Source of the DNA: Enterococcus songbeiensis
Lineage (GTDB): Bacteria > Bacillota > Bacilli > Lactobacillales > Enterococcaceae
DNA length: 64,000 bases
Assembly (NCBI RefSeq): GCF_005405265.1
Contig: NZ_BJDS01000018.1
Span: 1-64,000 of the forward strand
Direction of reading: 5' to 3'
Below are positions 8,133 through 19,026 of this stretch, in pieces. Each line of letters begins with the position of its first letter. The stretch's first letter is position 1. The notes under the pieces are model-generated. The model was not told the DNA's origin, made no database searches, and saw only the letters and a list, made by a program, of their open reading frames with translations. A program made the position numbers and the translations under genes.

Positions 8133-8435
8133 TTACAGCTTTTCTTTTTCGGATAAAAATTTTTCTAGCTCTGATTCGATATCGACATCTAATCGGTTTG
8201 ATAGTTCAATTAACCACCAGATAGTTTCAGCTAATTTATGTTCCAAATTATAGGGTGTTTCATCATAGTATCTGCCAAATTTTGTCATAACCAACCGGTT
8301 TAAGTTTCCGATATCGTTTGAAAGTGCTAGTAAATCTTCTTCGACAGTCCATGGACGATCATGGTTTTTTACTTCTAATTCGTGGTAACGTTCTCTTATT
8401 TTATTGCTTCGTTCAATTAGTTCTTTTACATCCAT
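8133..8435 (-). CDS. MazG-like nucleotide pyrophosphohydrolase
   Basis: A 100-aa all-helical protein. The helix H-K-L-A-E-T-I-W-W-L-I-E-L followed by DVDIESELEKF resembles the metal-binding core of MazG-type NTP pyrophosphohydrolases, which hydrolyse (often aberrant) nucleoside triphosphates. I chose the ATG at 8435 (MDVKELIE) because AAAGGAG lies 9 nt upstream of it, inside the alternative longer frame that starts at 8456. It is transcribed towards the pyrophosphatase-like gene, whose product could remove the pyrophosphate released. The exact substrate is unknown. Confidence 0.72.
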   Translation of the reverse strand: MDVKELIERSNKIRERYHELEVKNHDRPWTVEEDLLALSNDIGNLNRLVMTKFGRYYDETPYNLEHKLAETIWWLIELSNRLDVDIESELEKFLSEKEKL

Positions 8436-8634
8436 TTTAAATTCTCCTTTGTTCATTTAGCTGATTTTAGATTGCTCATGCTATTTAAACTAGTTTCTTT
8501 TATCCTATCAGTAAATTCTTTTTTTGTATGTAGAGAGCTTTAAATTAGATTTTTTACAAGATAATAATGAAAGAGTAGTGTTGAAATAAGCAGGAAAAAA
8601 GCGAGACATTTCCTATGTTTTTCCCACCTTAAAT

Positions 8635-8642
8635 GGTATAAT
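8635..8642 (+). promoter_or_regulatory. Extended -10 upstream of the unknown gene at 8753
   Basis: TGGTATAAT gives an extended -10 (TATAAT at 8637-8642) about 110 bp before the start codon. The -35 is poor. The remainder of 8,457-8,752 is AT-rich and shows nothing else. Confidence 0.55.
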
Positions 8643-8752
8643 CTAGCTGATTAATCCTGATATGTAGTGAACGATGGAATTTCTTCTTGGGCATGATTAT
8701 TTTAAGATAGTTAAAAAATATAACCATGGTAAAAAAGAAAGGCTGATTTCAT

Positions 8753-9346
8753 ATGAATAGTTCTGGGAAAAAGGGTAGTGTCGTTTATAGTCAGCAATTT
8801 AGGGATAATTCTTGGACATTGAGTCTTTTGACCAATGACTTGAAGTCTTTTTTTGAAAATGATCAGAGAGTTTCGGCATTGATCAATATTGATGGATGCT
8901 CCTATCCAATCAGTTCTTTTAAACATTTTGCAATGACTACCAACTGCACCATTATGATTAAAGACGGATATATTGACATTGTACAGAGCGGGAGAATTGT
9001 CGGTGTATTTTTAAAAAGAACGAATAAAGTTCTTTACAGATTAAATATGAAAAGAATCATGAGTCTGGATTTTCTTATTGGCAAATCGAGTGATTATATC
9101 GAAGAACCGGGAATTGGGTTTTATCTCAATATTTGTATGGCGGATGGTAAAATTTACAGATTCTTCATACTAGGATTAAATGCGGCGATATTACTTTATA
9201 CCAGTAACTATCTAAAGAAAACGAAGATAAATGTGAATGATGCGTTAATTCCCTTCTTGTCTAAAGAACACATGGATTCAATTAATGCGGAGGTTTATCA
9301 AGTAATTGAAGATATTCCTGCAATGACAAAGATTAGCAAGGTTTAA
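8753..9346 (+). CDS. Hypothetical protein, 197 aa
   Basis: I do not recognise this family. The protein is mixed alpha/beta by pattern, with many short hydrophobic stretches. One of them (residues about 140-160, FFILGLNAAILLYTSNYL) could be a buried helix or a membrane segment. No signal peptide or catalytic motif is visible. The ATG at 8753 follows an AAAGG site. The gene stands alone with its own promoter and a strong terminator. Being single and AT-rich in a segment bracketed by two small RNA copies, it looks like accessory content. Confidence 0.75.
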   Translation: MNSSGKKGSVVYSQQFRDNSWTLSLLTNDLKSFFENDQRVSALINIDGCSYPISSFKHFAMTTNCTIMIKDGYIDIVQSGRIVGVFLKRTNKVLYRLNMKRIMSLDFLIGKSSDYIEEPGIGFYLNICMADGKIYRFFILGLNAAILLYTSNYLKKTKINVNDALIPFLSKEHMDSINAEVYQVIEDIPAMTKISKV

Positions 9347-9356
9347 AATAGAAGAA

Positions 9357-9388
9357 AAAAACCACTCTGATTTTTCAGAGTGGTTTTT
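9357..9388 (+). terminator. Terminator of the unknown gene
   Basis: A perfect 12-bp stem AAACCACTCTGA/TCAGAGTGGTTT with a 4-nt loop and T-run, right after the stop at 9346. Confidence 0.92.
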
Positions 9389-9409
9389 AGGTCAACAGAA
9401 ATAATCAAT

Positions 9410-9468
9410 AAAAAAAGAGGATAGCACAAACGTCTTCAAAATGCTTTCGCACCGGCGTTTGTCTATCC
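9410..9468 (-). terminator. Probable terminator of tRNA-Lys
   Basis: On the minus strand, 18 nt after the tRNA end, GGATAG-ACAAACG pairs with CGTTTGT-(G)-CTATCC around a long loop that itself holds a TGC-GAAA-GCA mini-hairpin. TCTTTTTTT follows. One bulged base interrupts the stem. Confidence 0.65.
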
Positions 9469-9485
9469 ATGGGTTTGGCACCCAA

Positions 9486-9558
<73 letters not shown>

Positions 9559-9632
9559 ATCTGTTTAACACTTAGATATTTTAGCATTGCCAATTCGTAA
9601 AAGCAAGGCATTTTAAATAAAAAATTTTTGTC

Positions 9633-9667
9633 TTTAAGCTTCAGTTAAGTCAACGAGGCTATATTCT
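9633..9667 (+). promoter_or_regulatory. CiaR-like promoter of small RNA 2
   Basis: TTTAAG (9633-9638)-N5-GTTAAG (9644-9649) is followed after 10 nt by a -10 TATATT (9660-9665; TATTCT overlaps it). The geometry is the same as at small RNA 1 although the flanking bases differ, which argues that the repeat is functional. Confidence 0.62.
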
Positions 9668-9670
9668 ATT

Positions 9671-9748
9671 CATACCCAATAACCCAAACTTTTCTTTTCA
9701 TTTTCTTCCCTTGGCCAGTCACTCATCTGTGGCTGGTTTTTCTTTTTC
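9671..9748 (+). ncRNA. csRNA-like small RNA, copy 2
   Basis: A predicted RNA of about 75 nt. Bases 9671-9706 are identical to 7549-7584 of copy 1. The core then reads TTCCC, and the 3' hairpin has a different stem, CCAGTCAC/GTGGCTGG (one U-G pair), followed by a T-run. The core is conserved while the terminator arms have changed by compensating pairs, which suggests selection on an RNA. It lies between tRNA-Lys and walR and points towards walR but should end before it. Confidence 0.65.
9715..9747 (+). terminator. Terminator of small RNA 2
   Basis: An 8-bp stem (9715-9722 with 9729-9736), a 6-nt loop and a T-rich tail. Confidence 0.85.
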
Positions 9749-9856
9749 CCCAACTTTTAAGTTATAATAGATAGAGAAGGAACTTTATAGTAAGAAAAAA
9801 GAAGAGAATCAGAATAGGTTCGTTTCTTAGGAAAATGGTAAATAACGGATGTATTA

Positions 9857-9885
9857 ATGAAAACCCATTGAAAATAAGGTATAAT
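9857..9885 (+). promoter_or_regulatory. walR promoter
   Basis: A -10 TATAAT at 9880-9885 with a moderate -35 (ATGAAA) 17 bp upstream. A second TATAAT at 9763-9768 may be a further start. The coding region begins at 9920. Confidence 0.55.
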
Positions 9886-9919
9886 GGGTAAGACAAAAAA
9901 GATCGAGAGGTGACTTTTT

Positions 9920-10624
9920 GTGAAAAAAATATTAGTTGTTGACGATGAAAAGCCAATTTCAGATATCGTCAAGTTCAATCTCACAAAAGAAGGATACGAG
10001 GTCTATACTGCCTATGACGGCGAAGAGGCTTTAGAACAAGTAAAAGAAGTAGAACCAGATTTAATTTTGCTGGATTTGATGTTGCCAAAAATTGATGGCT
10101 TGGAAGTTGCTCGTGAAGTTCGAAAAAATTATGACATGCCGATTATCATGGTAACGGCAAAAGATTCAGAAATCGATAAAGTTTTAGGACTTGAATTAGG
10201 GGCAGACGATTATGTAACCAAACCATTTTCAAATCGTGAATTGGTTGCCCGAGTAAAAGCAAATCTGCGCCGAGGTTCCTCTGCAGCAAAAGAAGCCGAG
10301 GAAGCACCAAATTCTGATTTGACTATCGGAGATTTAACGATTCATCCAGATGCTTATATGGTGACAAAAAATGGAGAAGCCATTGAATTGACACACCGAG
10401 AATTCGAATTGCTGCATTATCTTGCCAAACATATCGGTCAAGTGATGACACGAGAACATTTGCTGCAAACGGTTTGGGGCTATGATTATTTTGGGGATGT
10501 ACGGACAGTAGACGTAACGGTTCGCCGATTACGGGAAAAAATCGAAGACAGACCCAGCTATCCTAATTACCTAGTTACTCGCCGCGGAGTTGGTTATTAT
10601 TTAAGAAGCCCGGAACAGGAGTAG
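9920..10624 (+). CDS. walR: Response regulator WalR
   Basis: A 234-aa OmpR-family regulator of the essential WalRK (YycFG/VicRK) system, which controls cell-wall hydrolases. The receiver domain (residues 1-120) has acidic pocket D8-D9, phosphoacceptor D52 in [11 protein letters not shown], and the late T/K residues (VTAKDS, KPF). The winged helix (about 135-230) contains [13 protein letters not shown] and [12 protein letters not shown]. The start is GTG at 9920 with GAGAGGTGA upstream. It is the first gene of a walR-walK-yycH-yycI-walJ operon; the order and sequence identify it as WalR rather than another OmpR-type regulator. Confidence 0.97.
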   Translation: MKKILVVDDEKPISDIVKFNLTKEGYEVYTAYDGEEALEQVKEVEPDLILLDLMLPKIDGLEVAREVRKNYDMPIIMVTAKDSEIDKVLGLELGADDYVTKPFSNRELVARVKANLRRGSSAAKEAEEAPNSDLTIGDLTIHPDAYMVTKNGEAIELTHREFELLHYLAKHIGQVMTREHLLQTVWGYDYFGDVRTVDVTVRRLREKIEDRPSYPNYLVTRRGVGYYLRSPEQE

Positions 10625-10631
10625 ACAATTT

Positions 10632-12458
10632 ATGAAGAAAAAAGTTCGCTTTTTTCAATCAGTGAACTTTAAAATCGCCCTCGCATTTATCTTGATTTTG
10701 TTAATTTCAATCGAGATTATCGGGGCGTATTTTATTCGCGGATTGGAAAACTCAACGATCGATAATTTTACGAAGAATATGAATCAGCAGGTTTCCAGCC
10801 TTGCCGGAACGGTTGGTTCGGAGTTGAGTAAAAAAGATGCTTCTGATACCACAGTGGCAGACGCTACAATCCAACGTATTTTGGACAATACAATGTCTTC
10901 TGACATGATCGAAATGCGGGTGGTGGATGAAAAAGGAATTGTCCGTGCGACGACTAATGCTGCCGACAAAAGTACGATTGGCAAAAAAAATGATTACCAA
11001 GATACCACCGATTTTACTGCCAAACGGGCGATTGATGAAGCCACAGGAAAAAGAGTGTACATTATTGTACAACCGATTCAGTCACCCACGGGGGATGCTG
11101 CAATCGGCGTTTTGTACGTGAAAAGTGATATAGAAAAAAAATATCAGGAAATTTATGATACAGCATTGATTTTTGTCACGGCTTCGTTGATTGCTGCGGC
11201 AATTTCAATGATTGTTGCGGTATTGGTCTCTCGCTCGATTACGCAGCCAATCGGTGAAATGCGAGAGCAAGCGTTGCGGATTGCCCGGGGAGATTATAGT
11301 CGAAAAGTTGCTGTTCATGGAAAAGATGAATTAGGACAATTGGCTGAAACCTTCAATCAGCTGGCTGAGCGGATTGAAGAAACACAGGATGCAATGGAGT
11401 CGGAACGTAACCGATTAGACAGTGTGTTGTCTCACATGACGGATGGTGTAATTGCCGCAGATCGTCGGGGAAAAATTATTACGATCAACGAGATGGCATT
11501 GATGCTTTTAAATGTTCAAAGCGAAGATGTGATTGGTCAATCAATGCTGGAATTATTGGATATTGAAGAAGAATATACTTTGCGAAAAATCCTTGAAAAT
11601 CCTGACGAAATTTTGATTGAACGAGAAACCGCTGATCGGGGTACGATTATTTTGCGCACCGATTTTTCGATGATTCGTCGAGAATCAGGGTTTATTAGTG
11701 GTTTAGTTGCTGTAATGCATGATGTAACGGAGCAAGAAAAAACGGAGCAGGAACGTCGAGAATTTGTTTCTAATGTTTCCCACGAATTGCGGACACCGTT
11801 GACCAGCATGCGCAGTTACATTGAAGCTTTGAGTGAAGGCGCGTGGAAAGATGAAGAAATCGCTCCTAATTTTCTTAAAGTAACCTTGGATGAAACCGAT
11901 CGGATGATCCGGATGATCAATGATTTGCTGAGTTTGTCTCGCATGGATAGTGGCAATGCCCAGCTACAATTGGAATATGTGAATTTCAATGAATTGCTGA
12001 GTTTTGTGTTGGATCGTTTTGACATGATGGTAACGAATCAAGAGAAAAAATACGTGATTCAACGGGAATTTACACAACGAGAATTATGGGTGGAAATTGA
12101 TCCGGATAAAATGATCCAAGTGATCGACAATATCATGAATAATGCCATCAAATATTCTCCAGATGGTGGAATCATTAAAGTTCGTCTAGTAGAAACCCAC
12201 AACAACATCATGTTAAGTATCAGTGACCAAGGATTGGGAATTCCGAAAAAAGATCTGTTTCGTGTCTTTGACCGTTTTTACCGTGTGGATAAAGCACGGG
12301 CCCGCCGACAAGGGGGGACTGGTCTGGGATTAGCTATTTCGCGTGAAGTGATGAAAGCGCATGGTGGCGCTATTTGGGCGGATAGTAAGGAAGGAAAAGG
12401 CTCGACATTTTACATTACGTTACCGTATGAACCGTATGAGGGGGACTGGTGGGAATGA
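10632..12458 (+). CDS. walK: Sensor histidine kinase WalK
   Basis: A 608-aa membrane kinase. It has a transmembrane helix at about 12-32, an extracellular sensor domain (about 33-180), a second helix (about 181-203), HAMP (about 204-256), PAS (about 262-370), the HisKA dimerisation domain with phospho-His384 in SNVSHELRTPL, and the HATPase domain with N-box (DNIMNNAIKYSPDGG) and G-boxes (DQGLGIP, GGTGLGL). It phosphorylates WalR. It starts 7 bp after walR, and its stop overlaps the yycH ATG as ATGA. Confidence 0.97.
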   Translation: MKKKVRFFQSVNFKIALAFILILLISIEIIGAYFIRGLENSTIDNFTKNMNQQVSSLAGTVGSELSKKDASDTTVADATIQRILDNTMSSDMIEMRVVDEKGIVRATTNAADKSTIGKKNDYQDTTDFTAKRAIDEATGKRVYIIVQPIQSPTGDAAIGVLYVKSDIEKKYQEIYDTALIFVTASLIAAAISMIVAVLVSRSITQPIGEMREQALRIARGDYSRKVAVHGKDELGQLAETFNQLAERIEETQDAMESERNRLDSVLSHMTDGVIAADRRGKIITINEMALMLLNVQSEDVIGQSMLELLDIEEEYTLRKILENPDEILIERETADRGTIILRTDFSMIRRESGFISGLVAVMHDVTEQEKTEQERREFVSNVSHELRTPLTSMRSYIEALSEGAWKDEEIAPNFLKVTLDETDRMIRMINDLLSLSRMDSGNAQLQLEYVNFNELLSFVLDRFDMMVTNQEKKYVIQREFTQRELWVEIDPDKMIQVIDNIMNNAIKYSPDGGIIKVRLVETHNNIMLSISDQGLGIPKKDLFRVFDRFYRVDKARARRQGGTGLGLAISREVMKAHGGAIWADSKEGKGSTFYITLPYEPYEGDWWE

Positions 12459-13753
12459 AATTATCTGAAAAATTTATTCGTCTCGGTCTGATTTTGCTGA
12501 TTGCGTTGAGTTTGTACTTTTCTTATGTGATTTGGCTGAGTCCTTCCAATCGAACGGTTCACGAACAAACCATGAATCAAGTTATCGCCACACAAAACTA
12601 TCGCAAGGCTTCGGATGTATTTATGCCCTTGAGTGTTTCTTGGATCGATGGAGAAGACATTCAGCAAACGACATCAGAAACCTTGATTTCTGAACTACAA
12701 CCGCTGATTACTTCTGCAAAGATTGAAAAATTAGCGACTACTACCTATGATAGTTTTGATGAATTTCAAGAACAGGCGGATATTCAACGGGGAATTGAGC
12801 TGGATTATGTCGGTCCGTTTTCTCTGCAGGAATATCTCACGATGTTTGATTTAAACAGCAGTGAAAAAAGTGCAGATGGGTATTTTACGAAAGTGCAGCT
12901 TGATTTTGAACAAAAGGAAATTCGCTTCATCAATGTGAAACGGTATCAAATCACGAAAGCGGCGATGGCGTTTGATCAAACCGATTTTCAAGAGGTACTT
13001 GAACAAGCGAAAACAACTTGGACAGCGATGACAAAGGAAAATCGTCTGCAAAATCTGCAGTTTAATTTAAAAGAACCGGTGAAAATGAAGATGTACAGCT
13101 ATATCTCTTCTTCACAGGCCTATACTGTTTTTCGCGATGCCTTTTTTAAGGACGCTGCAGATGTAAAAAGTAATGAGGACAGTCAAGATGTCGTATTGTA
13201 TGATGGTTCGGAAAATATGACAATTCAGCAAGAACAACAATTAGTGGATTTTCGTGGAGAATTGTTGCCGGATGAAGACAGCACGGATATTTATTCCCAA
13301 AGCTTTCATTTTATCAGCCGATTAGGAACTAATTTAGGTAATGTCCGCTTTTTTGACCGCAGTAAGGATACGGCAAATTATCGAATTTTTGTGGAAGGCT
13401 TTCCGGTGTTTAGTGAAGATATTCGCGGAGAGATCAATTTGACGATCTCTGAAGATAAGAGCGGCGATGGATTGCCAGTGCATATTCAGACTAGTTTGAA
13501 TACGATTCAAGTGCCGATTCCTTCAGAAGAAGAAATCGAATTGGCAAATAATGAAACGATCATTGATCAGATTCTTGCTGCTGGGGGCAATCGGGAACAA
13601 ATCCGCTCTATGATTATTGGTTATCAATGGCAGGATATCAAGGATACAAATGGCGTGGTAGATCTGGTACCAACCTGGTACATCAAATACGATGAAACTT
13701 GGTATCCTTATAAAAAATTAGTGACCCAATTAAGTGAAACGGAGGCGGAGTAA
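12455..13753 (+). CDS. yycH: WalK regulatory membrane protein YycH
   Basis: A 432-aa protein with one N-terminal membrane helix (about residues 7-26) and a large extracytoplasmic part. YycH and YycI form a membrane complex that modulates WalK activity. I start it at ATG 12455, in the ATGA overlap with walK, rather than at the in-frame GTG at 12449: the GGGGG ribosome site is then 10 nt away. Sequence conservation in this family is low, so the call rests on architecture, length and operon position. Confidence 0.92.
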   Translation: MKLSEKFIRLGLILLIALSLYFSYVIWLSPSNRTVHEQTMNQVIATQNYRKASDVFMPLSVSWIDGEDIQQTTSETLISELQPLITSAKIEKLATTTYDSFDEFQEQADIQRGIELDYVGPFSLQEYLTMFDLNSSEKSADGYFTKVQLDFEQKEIRFINVKRYQITKAAMAFDQTDFQEVLEQAKTTWTAMTKENRLQNLQFNLKEPVKMKMYSYISSSQAYTVFRDAFFKDAADVKSNEDSQDVVLYDGSENMTIQQEQQLVDFRGELLPDEDSTDIYSQSFHFISRLGTNLGNVRFFDRSKDTANYRIFVEGFPVFSEDIRGEINLTISEDKSGDGLPVHIQTSLNTIQVPIPSEEEIELANNETIIDQILAAGGNREQIRSMIIGYQWQDIKDTNGVVDLVPTWYIKYDETWYPYKKLVTQLSETEAE

Positions 13754-14605
13754 TTGGATTTTAAGAAAATCGAATGGATCTTTTTTCTCGCGTTTCTGGG
13801 TTTAAATATTTTCCTTTTCAGTCTCTATCATGATGCTCAAAGTGATGAAAACAATGTCTCTATGTCTAACCAAAAAATCGATATTGAACAGCGATTAGCT
13901 TCGGATAAAATAAAATATAGCGGCGAATTATCAAATGAAAAGCTTGAAGGCTATTATTTGAGTGGTGAGCAAACGGATTTGGCACAAATATTGGAAGAGG
14001 ATGCGGAGAATCAGTCGTTGCAAAATGGAACGACGGTCGAGGACGATGAGTTGACACATGTTACTAGTGAGAACTATTATATCAGCGATGACAAGAAAAC
14101 CGAATCCGCACTGAAAAACTTTTTAAGTAAAGAAAGTCAGATTCTATTTGGAACCGAGTACGAGTATCTGCCAAATTATTCCCTGACAGATGAGGAATAC
14201 CCAGAAGTCGTGGCAGCACAAACTTTTGAAACGATTCCCTTCAACGATCCTACAAGTCGTGTAACGATTTCGCTGGAGAAAGTTGATGATTTGTTAAAAA
14301 TTGCCCGGTACACCCAGACACACCTTTCACAAATTGAAAAGTTACGGGAAAAGATGACCTTGTATACAGAAAAAGATGCAATAAATACGCTGTATATCAA
14401 TAATAAAATTCCCAGCAAATCACGAATTGTTTGGCGGCAACTGGCCTATACGCGAATTTTGAAGGTACGGGAAAAAAATGTGTACGTGCCAGCTTGGTTT
14501 GTTGCGATAAAAACTGGTGATGATTTGGTTCAAGTAGAAATGGTGAATGCCTTTAGTAACCGCATCATCACAAATAATACATTGCAGAAGGTAGAAAATT
14601 CTTAA
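13754..14605 (+). CDS. yycI: WalK regulatory membrane protein YycI
   Basis: A 283-aa protein with a single N-terminal transmembrane helix (about 6-25, IEWIFFLAFLGLNIFLFSLY) and an extracytoplasmic domain rich in acidic residues, as in the YycI family. The start is TTG at 13754, directly after the yycH stop, with GGAGGCGGAG upstream. It is the partner of YycH in modulating WalK. The ending V-N-A-F-S-N-R-I-I is characteristic of the conserved C-terminal region. Confidence 0.92.
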   Translation: MDFKKIEWIFFLAFLGLNIFLFSLYHDAQSDENNVSMSNQKIDIEQRLASDKIKYSGELSNEKLEGYYLSGEQTDLAQILEEDAENQSLQNGTTVEDDELTHVTSENYYISDDKKTESALKNFLSKESQILFGTEYEYLPNYSLTDEEYPEVVAAQTFETIPFNDPTSRVTISLEKVDDLLKIARYTQTHLSQIEKLREKMTLYTEKDAINTLYINNKIPSKSRIVWRQLAYTRILKVREKNVYVPAWFVAIKTGDDLVQVEMVNAFSNRIITNNTLQKVENS

Positions 14606-14653
14606 AAAGCTATGTATAATGGAGCAAGTTGTTAAAGAGAGGGAGTCAGCCGC

Positions 14654-15460
14654 ATGTCAGAAAGTAGTGCTTTTCAAATCAGTATTTTAGCCAGCGGCAG
14701 TTCTGGTAATTCACTGTATATTGAAAGCAATCAAAAAAAAATATTAGTCGATGCTGGTCTGAGCGGGAAAAAAATCACTTCGTTACTCGCTGAAGTGGGA
14801 AAAAAACCGGAAGATTTAGACGCGTTGCTAGTGACTCATGAGCACCGTGACCATATTCACGGAGTTGGAGTCATGGCTCGAAAATATAAGTTAGATGTTT
14901 ATGCCAATGAACAAACTTGGCAAGCAATGGACGGGATGATTGGGAATATTGCAACAGAACAAAAGCATATCTTTGAAATGGGCAAAGTGTTGACCTTTGG
15001 GGATATGGATATTGAAAGTTTTGGGGTTTCTCACGATGCCGCAGCACCCCAATTTTACCGTTTTTATAAAGATGGTCGGTCCTTTGTGATGCTAACGGAT
15101 ACCGGCTATTGCAGCGATCATGTTCGTGGAATCATCCGTGATGCAGATGCTTATCTGGTTGAAAGCAACCATGATTTAGAAATGCTACGGATGGGGCCTT
15201 ATCCTTGGAGTTTGAAGCAGCGAATACTTGGTGATCGTGGACATTTGTCCAATGAAGATGGGGCGTTGGTGATGACCGATATTATTGGTGATCACACAAA
15301 GCGAATCTATCTAGGTCATTTAAGTAAAGAAAACAATATCAAAGAATTGGCACATATGACGATGGAAACCACACTCAAGGAACATGATTTAGGTGTCGGA
15401 GAAATCTTTGAAGTCTACGATACAGATCCAGATAAAGCAACGGATTTATTTGCCGTATAA
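14654..15460 (+). CDS. walJ: MBL-fold hydrolase WalJ (YycJ)
   Basis: A 268-aa metallo-beta-lactamase-fold protein with the zinc motif H-E-H-R-D-H (residues about 61-66) and later metal ligands in T-D-T-G-Y and G-H-L-S. The conserved last gene of the wal operon; family members are proposed nucleases that link the operon to DNA or replication. The ATG at 14654 follows AGAGAGGGAG. No htrA gene follows, unlike in several other Firmicutes: a strong terminator ends the operon here. Confidence 0.95.
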   Translation: MSESSAFQISILASGSSGNSLYIESNQKKILVDAGLSGKKITSLLAEVGKKPEDLDALLVTHEHRDHIHGVGVMARKYKLDVYANEQTWQAMDGMIGNIATEQKHIFEMGKVLTFGDMDIESFGVSHDAAAPQFYRFYKDGRSFVMLTDTGYCSDHVRGIIRDADAYLVESNHDLEMLRMGPYPWSLKQRILGDRGHLSNEDGALVMTDIIGDHTKRIYLGHLSKENNIKELAHMTMETTLKEHDLGVGEIFEVYDTDPDKATDLFAV

Positions 15461-15497
15461 AAAAAGCACTGAAATTTTTAAATTTCAGTGCTTTTTT
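15459..15497. terminator. Bidirectional terminator after walJ
   Basis: An 18-bp perfect stem AAAAAAGCACTGAAATTT with its complement around a 3-nt loop. It also serves the minus-strand gene ending at 15503. Confidence 0.93.
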
Positions 15498-15502
15498 TGA
15501 GC

Positions 15503-16132
15503 TTATCGGCTAACAACGCTGATGTGCTCTTTCACGTGTTGTTGATTTTCTATTTCATCTAACAAAGCGATAGCGTAATCCGCCATGCTAATTTCACTTT
15601 TTCCGGCTGTATTTTTAATCAGGCGATCATCATTCAATTGGTAGGTGCCGGTACGTTGACCATCTGGGTTAAAAAAGGCGGCTGGGCTGAGATATGTCCA
15701 GTTAACTTCTGTATCCTTCTTCAATTCCAATAATGCAAGGTACATGTTGTGGGCAGTTGGATAAAAAGGCGCATCCGTTGGTACACCATCAATCATGCGT
15801 TGTGTTTTTTCTTCATCGATAAACAAAGAAGAAGCCCCACCAACGACTAGTAGACGCGTGGTAGTAGGTGCCAAAATACTTAACAGGTGATCGATACTGG
15901 TTTGATGCAGTTCTTCTTTGCCTTGAGGTGCATTGAAGGCATCCACAACGACATCAAATTTTTGTAAATCTTCCGTGGTTAAATCAAATAAATCTTTTTG
16001 TAGATAAGGAATTCCAGTAGCGAGTTTTTCTGGATGACGTACGATTGCTGTAACTTCTATTCCACGGTTTACTGCTTCTTGTAAAATAAATGAACCGGCA
16101 TGACCGGTTGCGCCGATAATTGCGATTTTCAT
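15503..16132 (-). CDS. NAD(P)-binding atypical SDR family protein
   Basis: A 209-aa protein with an N-terminal Rossmann motif G-A-T-G-H-A-G (residues about 8-14, IAIIGATGHAG). It resembles atypical short-chain dehydrogenases annotated as putative NADH-flavin reductases (COG2910). The VVGGASSL and LSPAAFFNPDGQRTGTYQL stretches are typical. The substrate is unknown. The ATG at 16132 is preceded by AAGGAGGAA. It is separated from its CPBP-protease neighbour by about 80 bp and may or may not share a transcript with it. Confidence 0.85.
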   Translation of the reverse strand: MKIAIIGATGHAGSFILQEAVNRGIEVTAIVRHPEKLATGIPYLQKDLFDLTTEDLQKFDVVVDAFNAPQGKEELHQTSIDHLLSILAPTTTRLLVVGGASSLFIDEEKTQRMIDGVPTDAPFYPTAHNMYLALLELKKDTEVNWTYLSPAAFFNPDGQRTGTYQLNDDRLIKNTAGKSEISMADYAIALLDEIENQQHVKEHISVVSR

Positions 16133-16210
16133 GGTTATTCCTCCTTGGATAATAAGATTAGGTTTAGTGTAGAAGGAAGCTATTTTTTTGTCAAAAGCTT
16201 TGTTTGTTTA

Positions 16211-16843
16211 TTAAGACTGAGACTGGGCAAATAATTGAACAAGTACCACCAAAGCATTCATTCCAACATGAGTAATGATCGAAGTCCAAATTTTTCCGGT
16301 ATGTGCGTACAGCCAAGCAAAAAAACTACCTAGCAGGAAATAAACCAGCAAATGGCCATCGTTATGAGCAAAGGCAAACGCTAAGGAACTGACCACCACA
16401 CCGATCCAAAAAGAAAAGTGCTTAGAGACAAAGCCTAAGATTGCCCGGCGAAAAACGAATTCTTCCATGATTGGTCCGCCGATCGTCACGGCAATAGCAA
16501 AAATAGGTCGTTGGATGATGATACTAATAATGTTTTGCGTATTTTCTGAAGGAGTGGTTTGTCCAAACATCCCTTCAATGGATGTAGCGACAGCTTGCAA
16601 TAACAGAGCAATAAAAATTCCGCCGAGTCCCCAAAGTAAAATGGCAAGTTTTGAAGAAACTTTTTTTTCATGAAGAAGGGGTTCTGTTTGTTTTTGGTAA
16701 AGAAAAATCATCAGCAAAGCGCCGGTAAGATAGGTCACCGTAGTCGCTAGAATCGCCTGATCCGGTGTAGGAAAAAAAGCGGGAATAAAGAAAGCCAGAC
16801 CATAACAGAAAATCGTAAAAAAAGTGTATTTATTTAATGACAT
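16211..16843 (-). CDS. CPBP family intramembrane metalloprotease
   Basis: A 210-aa protein with about six hydrophobic segments. The conserved CPBP (CAAX-processing/Abi) motifs are present: E-E-F-V-F-R (EExxxR, residues about 126-131), then F-A-F-A-H-N-D (FxxxH) and a C-terminal H-V-G-M-N-A (HxxxN). Members are membrane endopeptidases, often linked to bacteriocin immunity or surface-protein processing. No bacteriocin gene is seen nearby, so its substrate is not indicated. The ATG at 16843 has GAGGGAGAA upstream. Confidence 0.9.
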   Translation of the reverse strand: MSLNKYTFFTIFCYGLAFFIPAFFPTPDQAILATTVTYLTGALLMIFLYQKQTEPLLHEKKVSSKLAILLWGLGGIFIALLLQAVATSIEGMFGQTTPSENTQNIISIIIQRPIFAIAVTIGGPIMEEFVFRRAILGFVSKHFSFWIGVVVSSLAFAFAHNDGHLLVYFLLGSFFAWLYAHTGKIWTSIITHVGMNALVVLVQLFAQSQS

Positions 16844-16970
16844 AGAATTCTCCCTCTTAGTAAAGTAATAAGTTGTGTCAGATAATTATTCATTATTATA
16901 ACGTAAGGAGATAGAGGAAACAATGAAACTCCCTTTAAAGGAGAAAGCGCTAAAAAGTAGACAAAAAAAC

Positions 16971-17038
16971 TTGCAATGTTCAAACAAAATGAGTAATATA
17001 AATCTTGTAGGTTAGCACTCGATAATCGAGAGTGCTAA
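16971..17038 (+). promoter_or_regulatory. groESL promoter with CIRCE element
   Basis: CIRCE at 17012-17038 is the exact TTAGCACTC-N9-GAGTGCTAA palindrome, the binding site of the heat-shock repressor HrcA. Upstream lie -35 TTGCAA (16971-16976) and, 17 bp later, -10 TAATAT (16994-16999). The operator therefore spans the transcription start and leader. Confidence 0.97.
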
Positions 17039-17075
17039 TCAAAGATTAAGTATAGATTTAATGGAGGGATTTATC

Positions 17076-17360
17076 GTGTTAAAACCATTAGGCGATCGTG
17101 TTATCATTGAAGTCGCAAAAGAGGAAGAAAAAACAGTTGGCGGGATCGTATTAGCATCCGCTGCTAAAGAAAAACCACAAACCGGTGCTGTTGTTGCGGT
17201 TGGTGAAGGACGTACGTTAGATAACGGCGAAAAAGATCCTGTGTCCGTAAAAGTCGGCGACCAAGTCATGTTTGAAAAATATGCTGGTACTGAAGTAAAA
17301 TTTGAAGGCAAAGAATATTTGATTGTGGCAGGAAAAGATATTATCGCAATCGTAGAATAA
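17076..17360 (+). CDS. groES: Co-chaperonin GroES
   Basis: A 94-aa co-chaperonin that caps GroEL. I start it at GTG 17076 ([13 protein letters not shown]), since GGAGGG at 17063-17068 is 7 nt upstream and the length is then the family norm; the in-frame ATG at 17061 would overlap the ribosome site. The mobile loop ([14 protein letters not shown], about 23-36) and the end (GKDIIAIVE) are typical. It is the first gene of groES-groEL under CIRCE control. Confidence 0.97.
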   Translation: MLKPLGDRVIIEVAKEEEKTVGGIVLASAAKEKPQTGAVVAVGEGRTLDNGEKDPVSVKVGDQVMFEKYAGTEVKFEGKEYLIVAGKDIIAIVE

Positions 17361-17370
17361 AAAAACTTGA

Positions 17371-19008
<1,638 letters not shown>

Positions 19009-19026
19009 TTTTCTAAGAAATCAGGA

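Noticed and set aside
10752-11072. Minus-strand open frames inside walK, nrdE, groEL, pta and other genes
   Set aside because: They lack ribosome sites and overlap well-identified genes entirely; they are antisense shadows.
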